Shown: positions 12,361 to 26,859, counted from the first letter of the stretch. The stretch: DNA of 64,000 bases from Euphorbia lathyris (GCF_963576675.1 NC_088911.1:33192256-33256255), one strand, 5' to 3'. A program made the numbers and translations. Notes: generated by a model not told the origin, from the sequence alone.

Positions 12361-13390
12361 CAATTATTAAATTTTTATGCTTTATGATTTATTCTAATTA
12401 TCTTGGGTTGATTTTCACAGATTTTCATTGAGTTTTGGAGCAAAATTTTACGAGCGCTGTAGTGATGTGGCTGGTAAGCTGTTTGCTAGTGGAGAAGTTG
12501 TTTTGGGGGCATAATAACTTTTTGTGTTTAACCTTGCTAGAATTTCCTTTCATTGTAATTACTTATTATTAATTTGTAAAGATATTTTTGTATTTTCAGT
12601 CTTAGATTTGGTGGTTGAGAATTTGGAGGTTATTGTCCTTCAAAGAAGGTGTTTTTTTTTCAGCTTTTCGCAGGAGCATACCAAACCGCTAATAATATAA
12701 TGTTTGTTTATGATTATAAAACGGCAGCGGTTAGCGGTTTTGGAGGAAACAGCAGCGGTTCAAGAAAAGCTCTAACTTGGAACTTTCATGAAATGTTGTT
12801 TTTAACTATTTAGCTTTTGACAAAATTAATCCAATTTTTATTCCCATATTCTTAAAAAAATATAAATGGTAGCTTATTTCTTTCTTTATTTTTTTTATCC
12901 CAAGGGATTTATATATTGACCTTACAAGGATTGATTTCTCCAAATATAAATTTTCAGAAAATGCTAGATCTTATTCGATCAAATGTGAAATTTTCAGTTT
13001 CATCCCTGTTTAGTTTTTAAAAGGATTCAATTCTACTTTCATCTTAATTCAAATTCTATATGACCTGTTAATCCTAAACTTACATGGATTGATTCACCTT
13101 CAATAAATCAGAATGCTTCGATCTTAACCATCTTTCGTCAACATTCTTTTTATATAATATATATTTTGTTGTGCCTTGGATATGTACTGAAGATTTAGAA
13201 CCTAGATATCAAGTGAAGAAAGTAAATCTTAACTGAATGTAAAACTCTGATTTCCATGACCTGTGCATTGTGATTGTCTTTCCTATGTTTAATGCCATTG
13301 TTCAAGCTCTTTTCTTAATAATTCTTACCTACTATATTCCTTCACCTCAAACTTGCAATTTAATAAGATTGGTATTGTACTTTTTTTTAT
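12361..13390. other. Intergenic DNA with a possible MITE remnant
   Basis: No gene is visible. At about 12660-12780 there is a hAT-style patch (accaaaccgctaat ... cggcagcggttagcggttt) that looks like one arm of a small MITE. The remainder is AT-rich and featureless. Confidence 0.35.
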
Positions 13391-13394
13391 TATG

Positions 13395-15101
13395 CGTAGC
13401 ACTATGAGTCAAACAGATAAGATTAACAGTGAAAGAATTAAAAGGACCAATGAACAATTTCATATGTTTCTTGAAATTTCTATTCGAGGCACTACTCTAG
13501 GCAAAAGGAGCGGTGGGGGATGGGGTAAAAGGGATGGTTATGGATAGAAAATGAATTGAAAACCGTGGGCATAGAATATACTAAAACCCAATTAAAAAGT
13601 AAATGGGATATTATGAAAAAACAATGGAGATTATGGAGTGGCTTAAAAGGAAAAAAGAATATATTAGGAGTGGCTTATCTTTATGATATTATTTTAGATT
13701 TATATTAAAAAATTATTTCTGAAATTTATTTTTATTTTATCTTCGGTAGATATGAATATTGTGCATAAGATCATTATTGATTATGAAGAGGAAGATGGTG
13801 ATATTTGGAGAATAACGATGTATAATGTTGAATTTGTTATTCAACATTATTTGAGATATATTATAAAAGAACCATGTATGGATTCACTTCAAACGGGGTA
13901 TATGTGGTTGTTAGAAATAATGAGAGGGAACCAAAAGAGATGTATTAATATGTTTAGAATGGACAAGTGTACATTGATAAATCTATGTGATGATATTAAA
14001 AAAAAAGATACATTCTTGCTCATGGAGCTTCAAATCGGATTGTAAGAACGCTTTCAACACTCTCGTGAGACGATTAGCAGGATTTTTCATGAAGTATTAA
14101 AGACGATGTTACAATTCTCAGTTGACTTAATAAAGCCTAAAGATCCAACATTTTCAGCAACACCTCCAGAAATTCTCAACGATGAGAGATATATGCCATA
14201 TTTTGAAGTAATATCATAGTTTTTATAGTTTTGTTTTTCTTATCATCATATTTTTAGTATTATAATTTTTATATAACGAAATTTATATAGGATTGTATTG
14301 GAGCAATTGATGGAACTTATGTACCAGCTTGTGTAGAAGAGAAAGACATAATTCGATTTATTGGTAGAAAATGTGTGTCTACACAAAATATCATGGCTGC
14401 TTGTAGCTTTGATATGTTATTCACTTTTGTATTGACTAATTGGAAAGACACTACTCATGATGGACGACTATTTCAATATGCTATTCACAAAAAAGAAGTA
14501 AAGTTTCCTAAGCCTCCTTTAGGTATAATCGTACTTTTTTTTTTATCAATTAGTATTTTAACTATATAAAAATAATAAATTAATGCTTTAGTTTATTAAT
14601 AGATAAATTTTACATGTACACTATACTATTTTTTATGTTCGCGATGATATATGTAGGAAAATATTACGTAGTTGATACTGGATATCCACAAATTGAAGGA
14701 TATCTTGCACCATATAAAGGAATAAGATACCATTTGCCTGATTTTCAACGTGGTGGTCGACCAAGAAGATCTAAAGAGACTTTCAATGGCACTCGTCTCT
14801 TAGAAGTTGCATTGAACGGACTTTTGGAGTTTGGAAAGACAGATGGAAAATTTTAAGATTGATGCCTTCGTATTCATTTCATATACAAAGAGATATTGTG
14901 ATTGTATCAATGGTACTACATAATTATATTCGAAGAACATCATTAGCTGATCTAACATTTTTGCGCTTCGATCAAGATCCCAATTTTGTTCCGCATGACT
15001 CGTTGAATACTTCAAATGATATCGATATGAATGAAAATCACGAGGATCCTAAAACAACTCAGATGAATGAATTGAGAGATCAAATTGCTTCTAATTTTTG
15101 A
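13395..15101 (+). pseudogene. PIF/Harbinger transposase pseudogene (with Myb/SANT-like ORF)
   Basis: Two protein types occur in the order typical of the PIF/Harbinger superfamily. At 13395-13680 a broken Myb/SANT-like segment is seen (RTNEQFHMFLE, then degenerate KWD and W residues). From 13752 a DDE_Tnp_4-type transposase follows: the GNQKR..NMFRMDK helical block (about 13925-13970), DCIGAIDGTYVPA (14291 on, first catalytic Asp), NWKDTTHDGRLF, then YYVVDTGYP and LAPYKGIRYHL (14660-14740), and a C-terminal VLHNYIRR (14910). Old introns seem kept, with acceptors before 14291 and 14657. Stops and frameshifts between blocks make it non-functional. No TIR pair was identified. Confidence 0.85.
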
Positions 15102-15162
15102 GGAATAAATAATTTTTTTATTATTTGGTTCATTAATATAAAGATACATGTAGAATTAATTT

Positions 15163-15547
15163 GACAAAAAATATCATTAAATTTCTGTTCTTTTATTGTT
15201 TGGTTCATTAAACTCTTGATCTTTTATGTAGATACATTAAACCTCTAATCATTTATTTTTAGTTCAATTAAGCTCTTGCTTACCAAATTAGTAAGTTGTG
15301 AACATCTAATTCTGTTAAAAAGACGTTATTTAATCACCAAATTAGTAAATTGTGAACATCTAATTCTGTTAAAGAGATGTTATTAATTTTATATGTATTT
15401 GAAATTATATAAAAAAAATTATTTGTTACATTTTGAATGATTTTTCCAGTTTTTCTATAACCACATTACACATCCAAAACTCAAATTTCAAATGCAAGTA
15501 CAATGGATAAAAAAAAAGAGATAGGGGCCTAAATGATGCTTTTTGCC
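15163..15547. mobile_element. Mutator-like foldback element, diverged 385-bp copy
   Basis: The ends gacaaaaaatatcatta and ...gatgctttttgcc are inverted versions of the ends of the elements at 24286 and 49953. A perfect 9-bp TSD, aattaattt, flanks it (15154-15162 and 15548-15556). Inside is a tandem pair of about 57-base units (15281-15337 and 15338-15385) starting accaaattagtaa. Nine-base TSDs fit the Mutator superfamily. Confidence 0.7.
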
Positions 15548-15589
15548 AATTAATTTTAAGAGATTGTCTAAAATCATTTAGTCCAAGTA

Positions 15590-16020
15590 GACATGACCAC
15601 GGGTCTGGTACCTGCCCGGCCCGTCCAGGCCTGTGTCCCTTGGACCGGGCTTGGATAATGAAAATTGATGTTAAGCCCAGCCCGGCTTAAGCCCGCTAAA
15701 TCCCGCGTATTTTTTGGATGGGTTTGGGATTAATAAAAATAGTACGAACCGGCCCAGCCCGGTCCGTCTATTAATATTAATTAAGAAATTTATATATTTA
15801 CATATTAAATATTTAATTTTAAGTATAAATTTTATTTTTTATAATTAAAAATTATATATATATTTTAGGTGGGTTTATATGGATTGGTCTTAGGATTTGA
15901 TTTTTAAGCCCGGGCTCAGTCCGGTCCTAGCCTATCTAAATTAATAGCAGGCTGGGCTGGGCTTGGACTAAGCAATTTTACATAAAAACCCGGTTGGTCC
16001 GGCCCATGGACTGGTCTAAT
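15590..16020. mobile_element. GC-rich hAT-type MITE, 431 bp
   Basis: A perfect 8-bp TSD (tccaagta) stands at 15582-15589 and 16021-16028. The ends are imperfect inverted copies (gaccacgggtctgg against agaccagtccatgggcc) with many cccggcc/gggctgg patches internally. No coding capacity; it looks like a decayed MITE. Confidence 0.6.
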
Positions 16021-16329
16021 TCCAAGTATTAATCGATTGAGAAAAGTTACCAACTGTGCACCACTCTATGCCCCTTTTATCTGATTTTACAACATGTGTT
16101 ATTTATCGGAGCTGTTTTCACTTGCCAAATTTCATATTTATACATTTTCTTGCTTTTTAGCATTTTTGTTCCTTAAAGTGATTTGGAATCATAGAATGCA
16201 ATTTTAAAAGTTGTTTTTTTATATACTAAATCCATTAAGTTAACGATATGTTTTTACTCCAATTGTTATAAGATAATAATTTGAATTTCTCATCATTTAC
16301 TCATCATAATTTGAATTTAATAGTTATAA

Positions 16330-16535
16330 CTCCGCCTGTGAGTATCACTTGATGGCATTTATAGCTGGTCCCATGCCCGGATAAAGGAGAGGGTCGCGAT
16401 AGGATTGTGGCGGCTAGCATAAAACTAAGCTACATTTTATGGATATGAACCAAAATATGTTACATATGACTGTTCGTATTAGCCGATCCGAATCATTTTG
16501 AGACTAAAGCTTTGTTATTGTTTATTACTTAATGA
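16330..16535 (+). mobile_element. RTE-type LINE 3' end fragment
   Basis: The segment from about ctggtcccatgcccgg through ggatatgaaccaaaatatg to gagactaaagctttgttattg resembles the 3' end of plant RTE LINEs. A related tail, gggactaaggctttgttgttg, is present on the opposite strand at 46900-47190. Confidence 0.5.
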
Positions 16536-17361
16536 CAGTTTCCATCTTTCAGAATTGGTTTTTGCCTTTTTATCCTAAACAGGAAATAAAAAAAAATGTT
16601 TGATAACATTTCTAAAGCAAAAAAACCAACTAACATCTACTACCTATCCGTAAGAGCAAACAACAACAATAAACAACAAACAGATAATCCAAACAGGCCT
16701 TTAGTTTACTTAATTGCTAGTACGAGTAAACCTGCAGAGTCGGTACTATTCTAATAAAACATTTTTGTACAAATACTTCAGTTTTACTGATTTCAACAAT
16801 ACTGATGCTGGTAGATTCAACATTTTATGTCAAACAAATGCTATTGGCATGAGTTAAAATACTAGTGACAAATACCCTGCATGTTCCCAATGTTATTAAC
16901 TTGTTTAGTTTGAGTAGAAACAATTGAACTCTTTCATTTTAATCTCTCTACAATAAAGAAGAGAATTCTTATCGGCGTGAATATATTCAAAATGAAAATT
17001 CTAAATAGTGAAATGCAAAGTAAATATACCTTTCCAGCAGCAGCTCAACTGCTTTTGATGCCATTAGATCAGAAAATTTGTGCTCAGTCAATTAGGAGAT
17101 ATAGTTTGTTTAAAGGGTGAAGAGCGCCAAAAGTTCAGAAATTTCATCTCAAAAACTGAAATTACTGTTACTGTCAACAGAAATACCAAAATAAAGGAAA
17201 GGAATGGTATAAAATAAATGCCCTATCGAGTTGAGGCCGCTACACCATGAGTGAGAAGAAGAAACCTTCCTCCATGGATTTCCTATGTAATTAATCAGAT
17301 GGGGGCAGAGAGGGGGCAGAGGAATCTAAAGCTAGTGATAAGATCCAAAAATCCCACCATT
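16536..17361. other. Intergenic DNA and 3' flank of the PDI gene
   Basis: About 16640-16705 carries one end of a hAT-style MITE (ccaaacaggcctttag). The rest holds no gene; the part next to 17362 probably includes the 3' UTR of the minus-strand PDI gene. Confidence 0.4.
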
Positions 17362-20425
<3,064 letters not shown>

Positions 20426-20566
20426 TTCTCTCTTCTTTTTTTCTGCTGTTTCAGCTACGGCGGGACTTTCGGGTAGAGACACTGTAAATGTAGTTGGATT
20501 TTTATGCAGGAAATGTTAAGAGGAATGACTCTTCACGACTTATCATGGGCTTCACCGTCGATTTTC

Positions 20567-20705
20567 TTACGTGGCGCAATGTGATCCGTTGTTACGTTTT
20601 CGCCCAGGGCAATTTCGTTCGTTGGAATGGATAGTTGTTAGCTAGTTAGTGTCATTCGGTGACTTTTTCATATAGCAAACTTTTGACGTGTTTATGTTGA
20701 CGTGG
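20567..20705 (-). promoter_or_regulatory. Candidate ER-stress (UPRE/ACGT) elements upstream of PDI
   Basis: About 140-280 bases upstream of the PDI start codon lie TGACGTGG (20698-20705), TGACGTGT (20684-20691) and TACGTGG (about 20569-20575). TGACGTGG is the known unfolded-protein-response element core bound by XBP1 and plant bZIP60/bZIP28-type factors. Three ACGT cores next to a PDI gene make ER-stress induction plausible; that is inference. Confidence 0.45.
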
Positions 20706-20854
20706 CAATATATGAGAGGTCCATCTCCTGTAAGTTTGTACAAAACTATAATATATTTCGTTTTTTTTGATAAATAATATTTTTTTTATGAAATAAATAA
20801 TATATTTTGAATCTAGAGAAAATTATGTTTGTATTTGACGTTCAAAATGTAAAA

Positions 20855-22024
20855 TCTATATATAATATAAAACAGTAACGATGGAACTGAGGTGTCACTT
20901 CCTCCTTTTTAATAATAAAAAATTTAATATATTAATTTTAATTTTGTTATATATATTTATCTATAAAAAGATTATTGTATCCGTACTATATTTAAGAGTT
21001 CTACAGAATTTAAATTAATCCCTAAAATTTCTTTAATTCTCTACAAATCTATATATAATATAAAATAGTAACGATAGAACTGAGGTGTAACTTCCTCCTT
21101 TTTTACTGATAAAAATATAATATAATATATAATATATTAATTTTAATTCTATTATTATATTTATCTATAAAAAAGATTATTTTATCCATACTATATCTAA
21201 GAGTTCTACAGAATTTAAATTAATCCCTAAAATCTCTCTAATTCTCTACACATCTATATATAATAAAAAACAGTAATGATGGAACTGAGGTGTCACTTCC
21301 TCCTTTTTTAGTGATAAAAAATTTAATATATTAATTTTAATTTTATTATATATATTTATCTATAAAAAGATTATTTTATCCGTACTATATCTAAGAGTTC
21401 TACAGAATTTAAATTAATTCCTAAAATCTCTCTAATTCTCTACACATCTATATCTATATATAATATAAAACAGTAACGATGGAACTGAGGTGTCACTTCT
21501 TCCTTTTTTAGTGATAAAAAATTTAATATATTAATTTTAATTTTATTATATATATTTATCTATAAAAATATTATTGTATCCGTACTATATCTAAGAGTTC
21601 TACAGAATTTAAATTAATCCCTAAAATCTCTCTAATTCTCTACACATCTATATATAATATAAAACAGTAACGATGGAACTGAGGTGTCACTTCCTCCTTT
21701 TTTAGTGATAAAAAATTTAATATATTTAATTTTAATTTTATTATATATAAATATATAAAAATTGATAAAAATACAATCTAATAATTACAATTAATGACAT
21801 AAATATGTTATATAAATTAAATATTATTATTTGATTTTCACATTTACTTTAAATAATATTTTTATAGATAAATATAATAATAAAATAAAAACTAATATAT
21901 TATATATTATATTTTTTATCAGTAAAAAAGGAGGAAGTGACACCTCAGTTCCATCGTTACTGTTTTATATTATATAGATTTATATATTAAGATGAATCCG
22001 TGCATCGCACGGGCCAAAAACTAG
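20855..22024 (+). mobile_element. Short non-autonomous Helitron built of 5'-end repeats
   Basis: The element begins TCTATATATAATATAAAACA after an A and ends with a hairpin (CCGTGC-atc-GCACGG, 21998-22012), an 8-base spacer and CTAG before a T (22021-22025). This matches the Helitron rules (5' TC, 3' hairpin plus CTRR, insertion between A and T, no TSD). Inside, about 200 bases of the 5' end recur in direct orientation, starting at 20855, 21048, 21253, 21453 and 21647; an inverted copy of the start lies at about 21840-21982. No coding capacity. Confidence 0.85.
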
Positions 22025-22840
22025 TTGAGTGAAAAAAATGTTACACCAGTCTTTTTGTTGTTAAAATTTAAAAATATATAATAATAATTAATAGATTTAA
22101 TGATAGAATAATAAATATGGAGTGAAGATGATAAATATCGTTGGAGATTATATGTTTAATCACTTGTCAAATTACTAAAAGTCAATTGTCTATATTAATT
22201 TTAGAGAGCAAAACTAAAAGTCTTTTCGAGATGCTCTTAATTGAATTCTTCTTATTCATTTTTAGCCTTTTTATGGATATTTTCGTTTTTTCCACTTATT
22301 TTTCATTCGACCATTCCCTTGTTTTTTATATCCTGTCGACCCTTCGTTGTCTTTTTATAGGTCTAATGATCCAATTGTCCCAAGATTATGCTTATGAAAA
22401 TACCCAAAGAACGTCGTTCTGGCAAACACAACAACAAATTACAAAGCTTTCTGGGTACTTGATCATGCCTACGACCCTCTCTCCTTTCTCTTTACTTAGA
22501 CTTACATTCAATTTTTGCTTCATCTTGATTGCATTCAATTTTTGCTTCATCTCATAAGTTAATTAAACTATTTTCATACCATTCTAACTCATTCTACTCT
22601 TTTTAGTATATGAATACCATATATTTTGTTGCCTTACGATTTCATATTAAATGATGTCTACTGCTTGAATTAACATTCAAAAACTATATTACACATAGCG
22701 TTGTTTGTTTGCACAAATATACATTCTATTATTCTACGTGAAAAAAAAGGTACAATTGTCAATTTGCATTTGCATTTCCCTACCCTTGCTTTAGGAGAAT
22801 TGTTATCCGAATAAAAATTATAATTTTATTATTTCATTTA
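22025..22840. other. Intergenic DNA without a recognisable gene
   Basis: A 138-codon open frame at 22141-22557 is Phe/Leu-rich and has no recognisable domain or gene-like composition. The rest is AT-rich. Confidence 0.35.
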
Positions 22841-22847
22841 ATGTGAT

Positions 22848-23050
22848 TGTTAAAGTGTGTAAGGATGTTATGGACTGAGACACATGTTGTTACAACTGTA
22901 ACAGAATGGGTCTCCCTATTACAACTGTATTCCTTTTCTTGTATAACTTATATATATGTGTATTGTAACAAGTTAAAATATATCAATGTAGTATCTCAGT
23001 CTACATGGTATCTAGTGTATTGCATGGTTTATAACATGGTATCAGATCCT
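22848..23050 (+). mobile_element. Copia-type LTR remnant with primer-binding site
   Basis: A segment of about 190 bases starting tgttaaagtgtgtaag is followed at about 23037 by tggtatcagatcc, which matches the primer-binding site of retroelements primed by initiator tRNA-Met (TGGTATCAGAGC) in its first 10 bases. This is how a short copia LTR and leader look. The downstream 550 bases have no gag frame, and no second LTR was seen. Confidence 0.5.
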
Positions 23051-23993
23051 TGTTTTGGCTTCTATCTTAGGTTCCTGGATTAAGATTCCAGAATTTGTTT
23101 TCTGCCATTGGGTGAAAAATTTATGGGTTTGTATTTTTGAGTTATTTCTTTCAGCTTCACTGTTTGCCCTTATGAGTAGACTATTTGGACATAAGGTTCC
23201 AAGTCTCTGTTCATGTCACCACATATTCCAAGTGGTAGTCATTGCCCTGACCCATGTTTCTTCACTAATGCATGTATCACATGCGCCTCCATAACTTCGA
23301 GCTTAGTCGAGTTTCTAAGGTTTTGATTTTAGAATCTGGTTTCATTGTTCTGATGTAGCTAGGGCGTGGCTCAATTTCTTCGGGAACGCCCTACATTTCC
23401 TACGTCGCCTCTGTCTCTTCTCCCTGCCTGCTTAGTTAGTTTTCTAGTACATCTCCTTCTTTGTGTTGATGCAGATGGTATCCTCTTGCAGTGATGTTTC
23501 AACTGGGTTCTGCTTTTCGCTTTTGATGGGGATTCATAGACATTTTACTCGTGGACGTTTTTTCAAAGTTGTTTCAAGGATCAAAGATTCAAAGATTCAA
23601 TGCTTCAAGAGGTAAACTCGATAAAACCTTTCTAATTAGAATAATTAATTGTTATCAATTAATTAATATAACAAGATCCAGGAGATCGGGAGTAAAAATA
23701 TTTTAAATGCTGCCTCGAAGTCAATTTTGTTGTCCATTCTATTCCTAACATGAATATTTATATAAATATTATAATATATTACCAATGATTCGGGTTTTAA
23801 ACGAGGGAAGCCTTGGAGGGAACTTTAGAAGGGAGATGACGTATGAGGTGGTGAGTTCTCATTACTTTTGGCCGAAGATGATGAGTGATGTAACGTATTT
23901 AGTGGAGAGGTTCTATATGTGCCAATTGCTAAGGACATGCAACCAATTGGGGACTATATATGCCTTTACCTATGTTGAATACCGTGTGGGAAC

Positions 23994-25596
23994 CAGTGGC
24001 GGAACCAGGATTTTGTATTTGGGGGGGCTAATTTTAGCTTACGGGCAGTGTTGTTGAATTTTTTCAAAATCCAACTCGTAAGGGCTGGGCAAAATTTTTT
24101 TGGCCTCAATCTCCTAAAACTTTATCGTTTTGGATGAATTTATTATAATGTTTATTGAGTAAACTTTAATTCAAAAAATAAGTTTTTAAGTTTTAAAAGT
24201 AAAAAATTGATTTAGAAAAAAAAATTTAATTCAAAAGGGTTAAGAAGATAAAGAGAACATCCAAATAATTAAGACTAATAAGGTTGGCAAAAAGCATCCT
24301 GAGGTCCCTGATCTTTCATTATTCGGTGCATTAAGCCCTTGATCTTTCATTTAGACACATTGAGCCCCCGATCTTTCATTATTTGGTGCATTAAGCCCTT
24401 GATCTTTCATTTAGACACATTGAGCCCCCGATCTTTCATTATTTGGTGCATTAAGCCCTTGATCTTTCATTTAGACACATTGAACCCTTGATCTTTCATA
24501 TATGGGTGTATTAGATCCTTTTGTAAATCAATTCATATATGGGTGAATTAAGGGACTGTTTGGTTCAATTGTTAGCTAATAAATGTTGTTGTTGCTGTTG
24601 CTGTTAGCTGTTTGCGGTTGTAGTAAGCTGTTTATTATTAGTTGTTTAATTATTAGCGTTTTACTCCAAACAGCAGGAAATATAGCGTTTGGTTAGGTTT
24701 ATATAACCGCAGCGTTTAGTATTTTCTCTGGACACTGCAGCATTTTGGAGTTTTTCATGAAAAACTCTTTTCATGGATAGTTGTTTGTAGTTACTTGTTA
24801 TTGATAAAATTATCATTCTTATTTCCAAAAAATGTGTTTCCTTTTTGATATTATTTTTATTTCTAGGACAAAATTATCGAAAAATAAAGTTTTGTTGCGT
24901 TCAATAAATTTTTTATTTTTTATTTTTTATATAATTTATTTTTATTAATTTGTATAATATATTTTTTATTTTATAATTTATTTGTAGATTAATTTAAAAC
25001 ATGTCCACATTATAAATAAATATAAATTAACAGTAACAGTTCAGTATAATTTTACCAAACACTAATAATTAAACAATTAATAACAAACAACCAACAACAA
25101 CAACAAACAGCTTACTACAACAACTAACAGCAACAACAACATCTATTAGCTAATAGTTGAACCAAACAGTCCCTTAATATATCCATATATGAATTGATTT
25201 ACAAAAAGACCTAATACACCCATATATGAAAGATCAAGGGCTCAATGTGTCTAAATGAAAGATCGAGGGTTTAATGCACTAAACAATGAAAGATCAGGGG
25301 CTCAATGTGTCTAAATGAAAGATCGAGGGCTTAATGCACCAAACAATAAAAGATCAGGGGCCTCAGGATGATTTTTGCCAATAAGGTTTAAGAAAATGAG
25401 CTTTATGAGGTTTGAACCATTGATCTATTGTATTAACCAACTCATCTATCTTAACATATTGTAATAACACTGCAAATACACTAATATGAATTAAAATTAG
25501 GAGGGTTGTCCACTGACGAAGGCATACTATTCAAGGGTGGAGCCGACGGCCGGGGGGGCCGGAGCCCCCCCGAGCGCTGGGCTGGCTCCGCCCCTG
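23994..25596. mobile_element. hAT-like element nested in the gypsy integrase
   Basis: The ends are cagtggcggaaccag and, inverted, caggggcggagccag. Flanks gtgggaac (23986-23993) and gtgggtac (25597-25604) form an 8-bp TSD with one mismatch. Inner text such as gggctaattttagc is shared with the element at 47473. No transposase. Of its 1.6 kb, 1.1 kb is the Mutator-like element inserted at 24286. Confidence 0.7.
24286..25379. mobile_element. Mutator-like foldback element, 1094 bp
   Basis: It begins ggcaaaaagcatcctgaggt and ends with the inverse (cctcaggatgatttttgcc). A perfect 9-bp TSD, aataaggtt, stands at 24277-24285 and 25380-25388. Each arm holds tandem units with an exact 60-base period at 24301-24480 (gatctttcatta...tttagacacattgag). 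The centre (24551-25174) begins agggactgtttgg and ends ccaaacagtccct, which looks like a hAT-type core. No transposase. Confidence 0.85.
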
Positions 25597-26500
25597 GTGG
25601 GTACCCTTATCCGTGGATTTTGTGTTGGGTTTGCCAAGAATACAAAGAGGAACTCCATATTCATAGTAATTGATCGGTTCTCAAAGATGGCACATTTCAT
25701 TCCATACCGAAAAACCAACGACGCCTTAGCCATTGTAAATCTTTTCTTCCGAGAGGTAGTGCAGTCACACGGGATCCCGAAGAACATTATGACAAATGAA
25801 GATACTAAATTTCAGACTCATTTTTGGAGAACTTTGTGGCCTTATTTGATACAACTTTAAAATTTAGTATCACTGTTTATCCCCAATCCGATGGGCAAAC
25901 CGAAGTGGTCAACTGGACTTTAGAAAACCTCTTGAGAAGCAAGTGTCAAGACAAGCCGAGAATGTGGGACTTAGTGTTGACTCAAGTGAAATTTGCTTAT
26001 AATGGGGCCATCCACTTGGGAACGAGAAGGTCACCCTTTGAAATGGTTTACATAAAGACACCCAATCACAATCTTGATATTGTAGACATCCCAAAGGGCG
26101 ACAAATATCAACAAATGCATAAAGAGGTAAAAAAGACCCGTGAAGAGCGGAAAAATAAGCTAAAGGCTAAAGTTGACTTGCACTAAAGGCACATTCAATT
26201 TAAGGTTTGGGGCGAAGTCATGGTGTACTTGAGTAAGAAGTGATTTGCAAGCGTGCCGAGTAGCAAACTTCGACCGAAAAAGTATGGTCTGTACAAGGTC
26301 ACTAATAAAGTCAATACAAACGCCTACCATATTGCACTTCAGAATTGGCTAGGAAAGATGTCACACTCCTTTAGTGTAAGCACATACAAGCCATATGCAC
26401 CTCTTGAGTATATTACGAAAGAATTGGGGTCCAATTCTTCTAGAGAATGAGAGAATGATAAAGGCATCAACAAATGAGTCGGAAAAGCATGAAACAGGGC

Positions 26501-26815
26501 TCACACGATGTGTGAAAATAGAAACACGTCATATGAGTAAGCAAAGGGGTCCAAAAAATGAGTAGAACATGTCACATGTCGTGTGACCTTACCCGCACGA
26601 CGTGTGGGATTCGAGCTGTTTTGTGCTTCTTTTTTATTAATTCACATGGCGTGTCATCTATGCCACACGCTGTGTATGTTATAATGATGGCCATTCTAAG
26701 AATTGGTTTGAAGCATCCACACGCTAAGTCAACTTCATTCTCCAATGTGTGGGAGAGACTAATTACAGCCACATGATGTGTCACTCGACATGTCGTGTGA
26801 CCTGCCTTAGCTACC
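26501..26815. repeat. Cluster of CACAYGNYGTGTG palindromes
   Basis: Seven or so imperfect palindromes occur within 315 bases, for example cacacgatgtgtga (26502), cacatgtcgtgtgacc (26573), gcacgacgtgtggg (26596), cacatggcgtgtca (26643), cacacgctgtgta (26664), cacatgatgtgtcac (26770) and acatgtcgtgtgacc (26789). They lie downstream of the gypsy integrase remnant, between coding and LTR-like sequence. Confidence 0.6.
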
Positions 26816-26859
26816 AAGTTTTACAAATCCTGCACTGATCCTGCCACATCGTATTTACT

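Larger units (their letters stand above)
23786..26452 (+). pseudogene. Ty3/gypsy integrase remnant, split by nested insertions
   Basis: The left part (23786-23990) encodes the H2C2 zinc-binding domain (NEGSLGGNF, YFWPKM, then CQL where the second Cys would stand). The right part (25600-26186) encodes the integrase core: VIDRFSKMAHFIP, HGIPKNIMTNED (catalytic Asp region) and PQSDGQTEVVNWTLE (catalytic Glu region). The tail after the core continues at 26253-26450 (RPKKYGLYKV). The two parts are separated by 1.6 kb of inserted DNA (23994-25596) at the point expected in the linker. Frameshifts and stops make it dead. The clade is not certain. Confidence 0.85.

Noticed and set aside
20426..20482. 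Upstream in-frame start of the PDI gene (19 extra residues)
   Set aside because: It would place a charged stretch before the signal peptide; the family starts just before the hydrophobic run.
22141..22557. 138-codon open frame
   Set aside because: Low-complexity Phe/Leu/Ser composition, no domain, no splice or promoter context; likely chance in AT-rich DNA.
23037..23050. tggtatcagatcc as part of a tRNA gene
   Set aside because: It is a primer-binding-site-like sequence next to an LTR-like segment; no cloverleaf is present.
24301..24480. Regular 60-base repeats resembling a CRISPR-like array
   Set aside because: The whole 60-base period is repeated with no unique spacers, it lies in the arms of a transposon, and the host is a plant.
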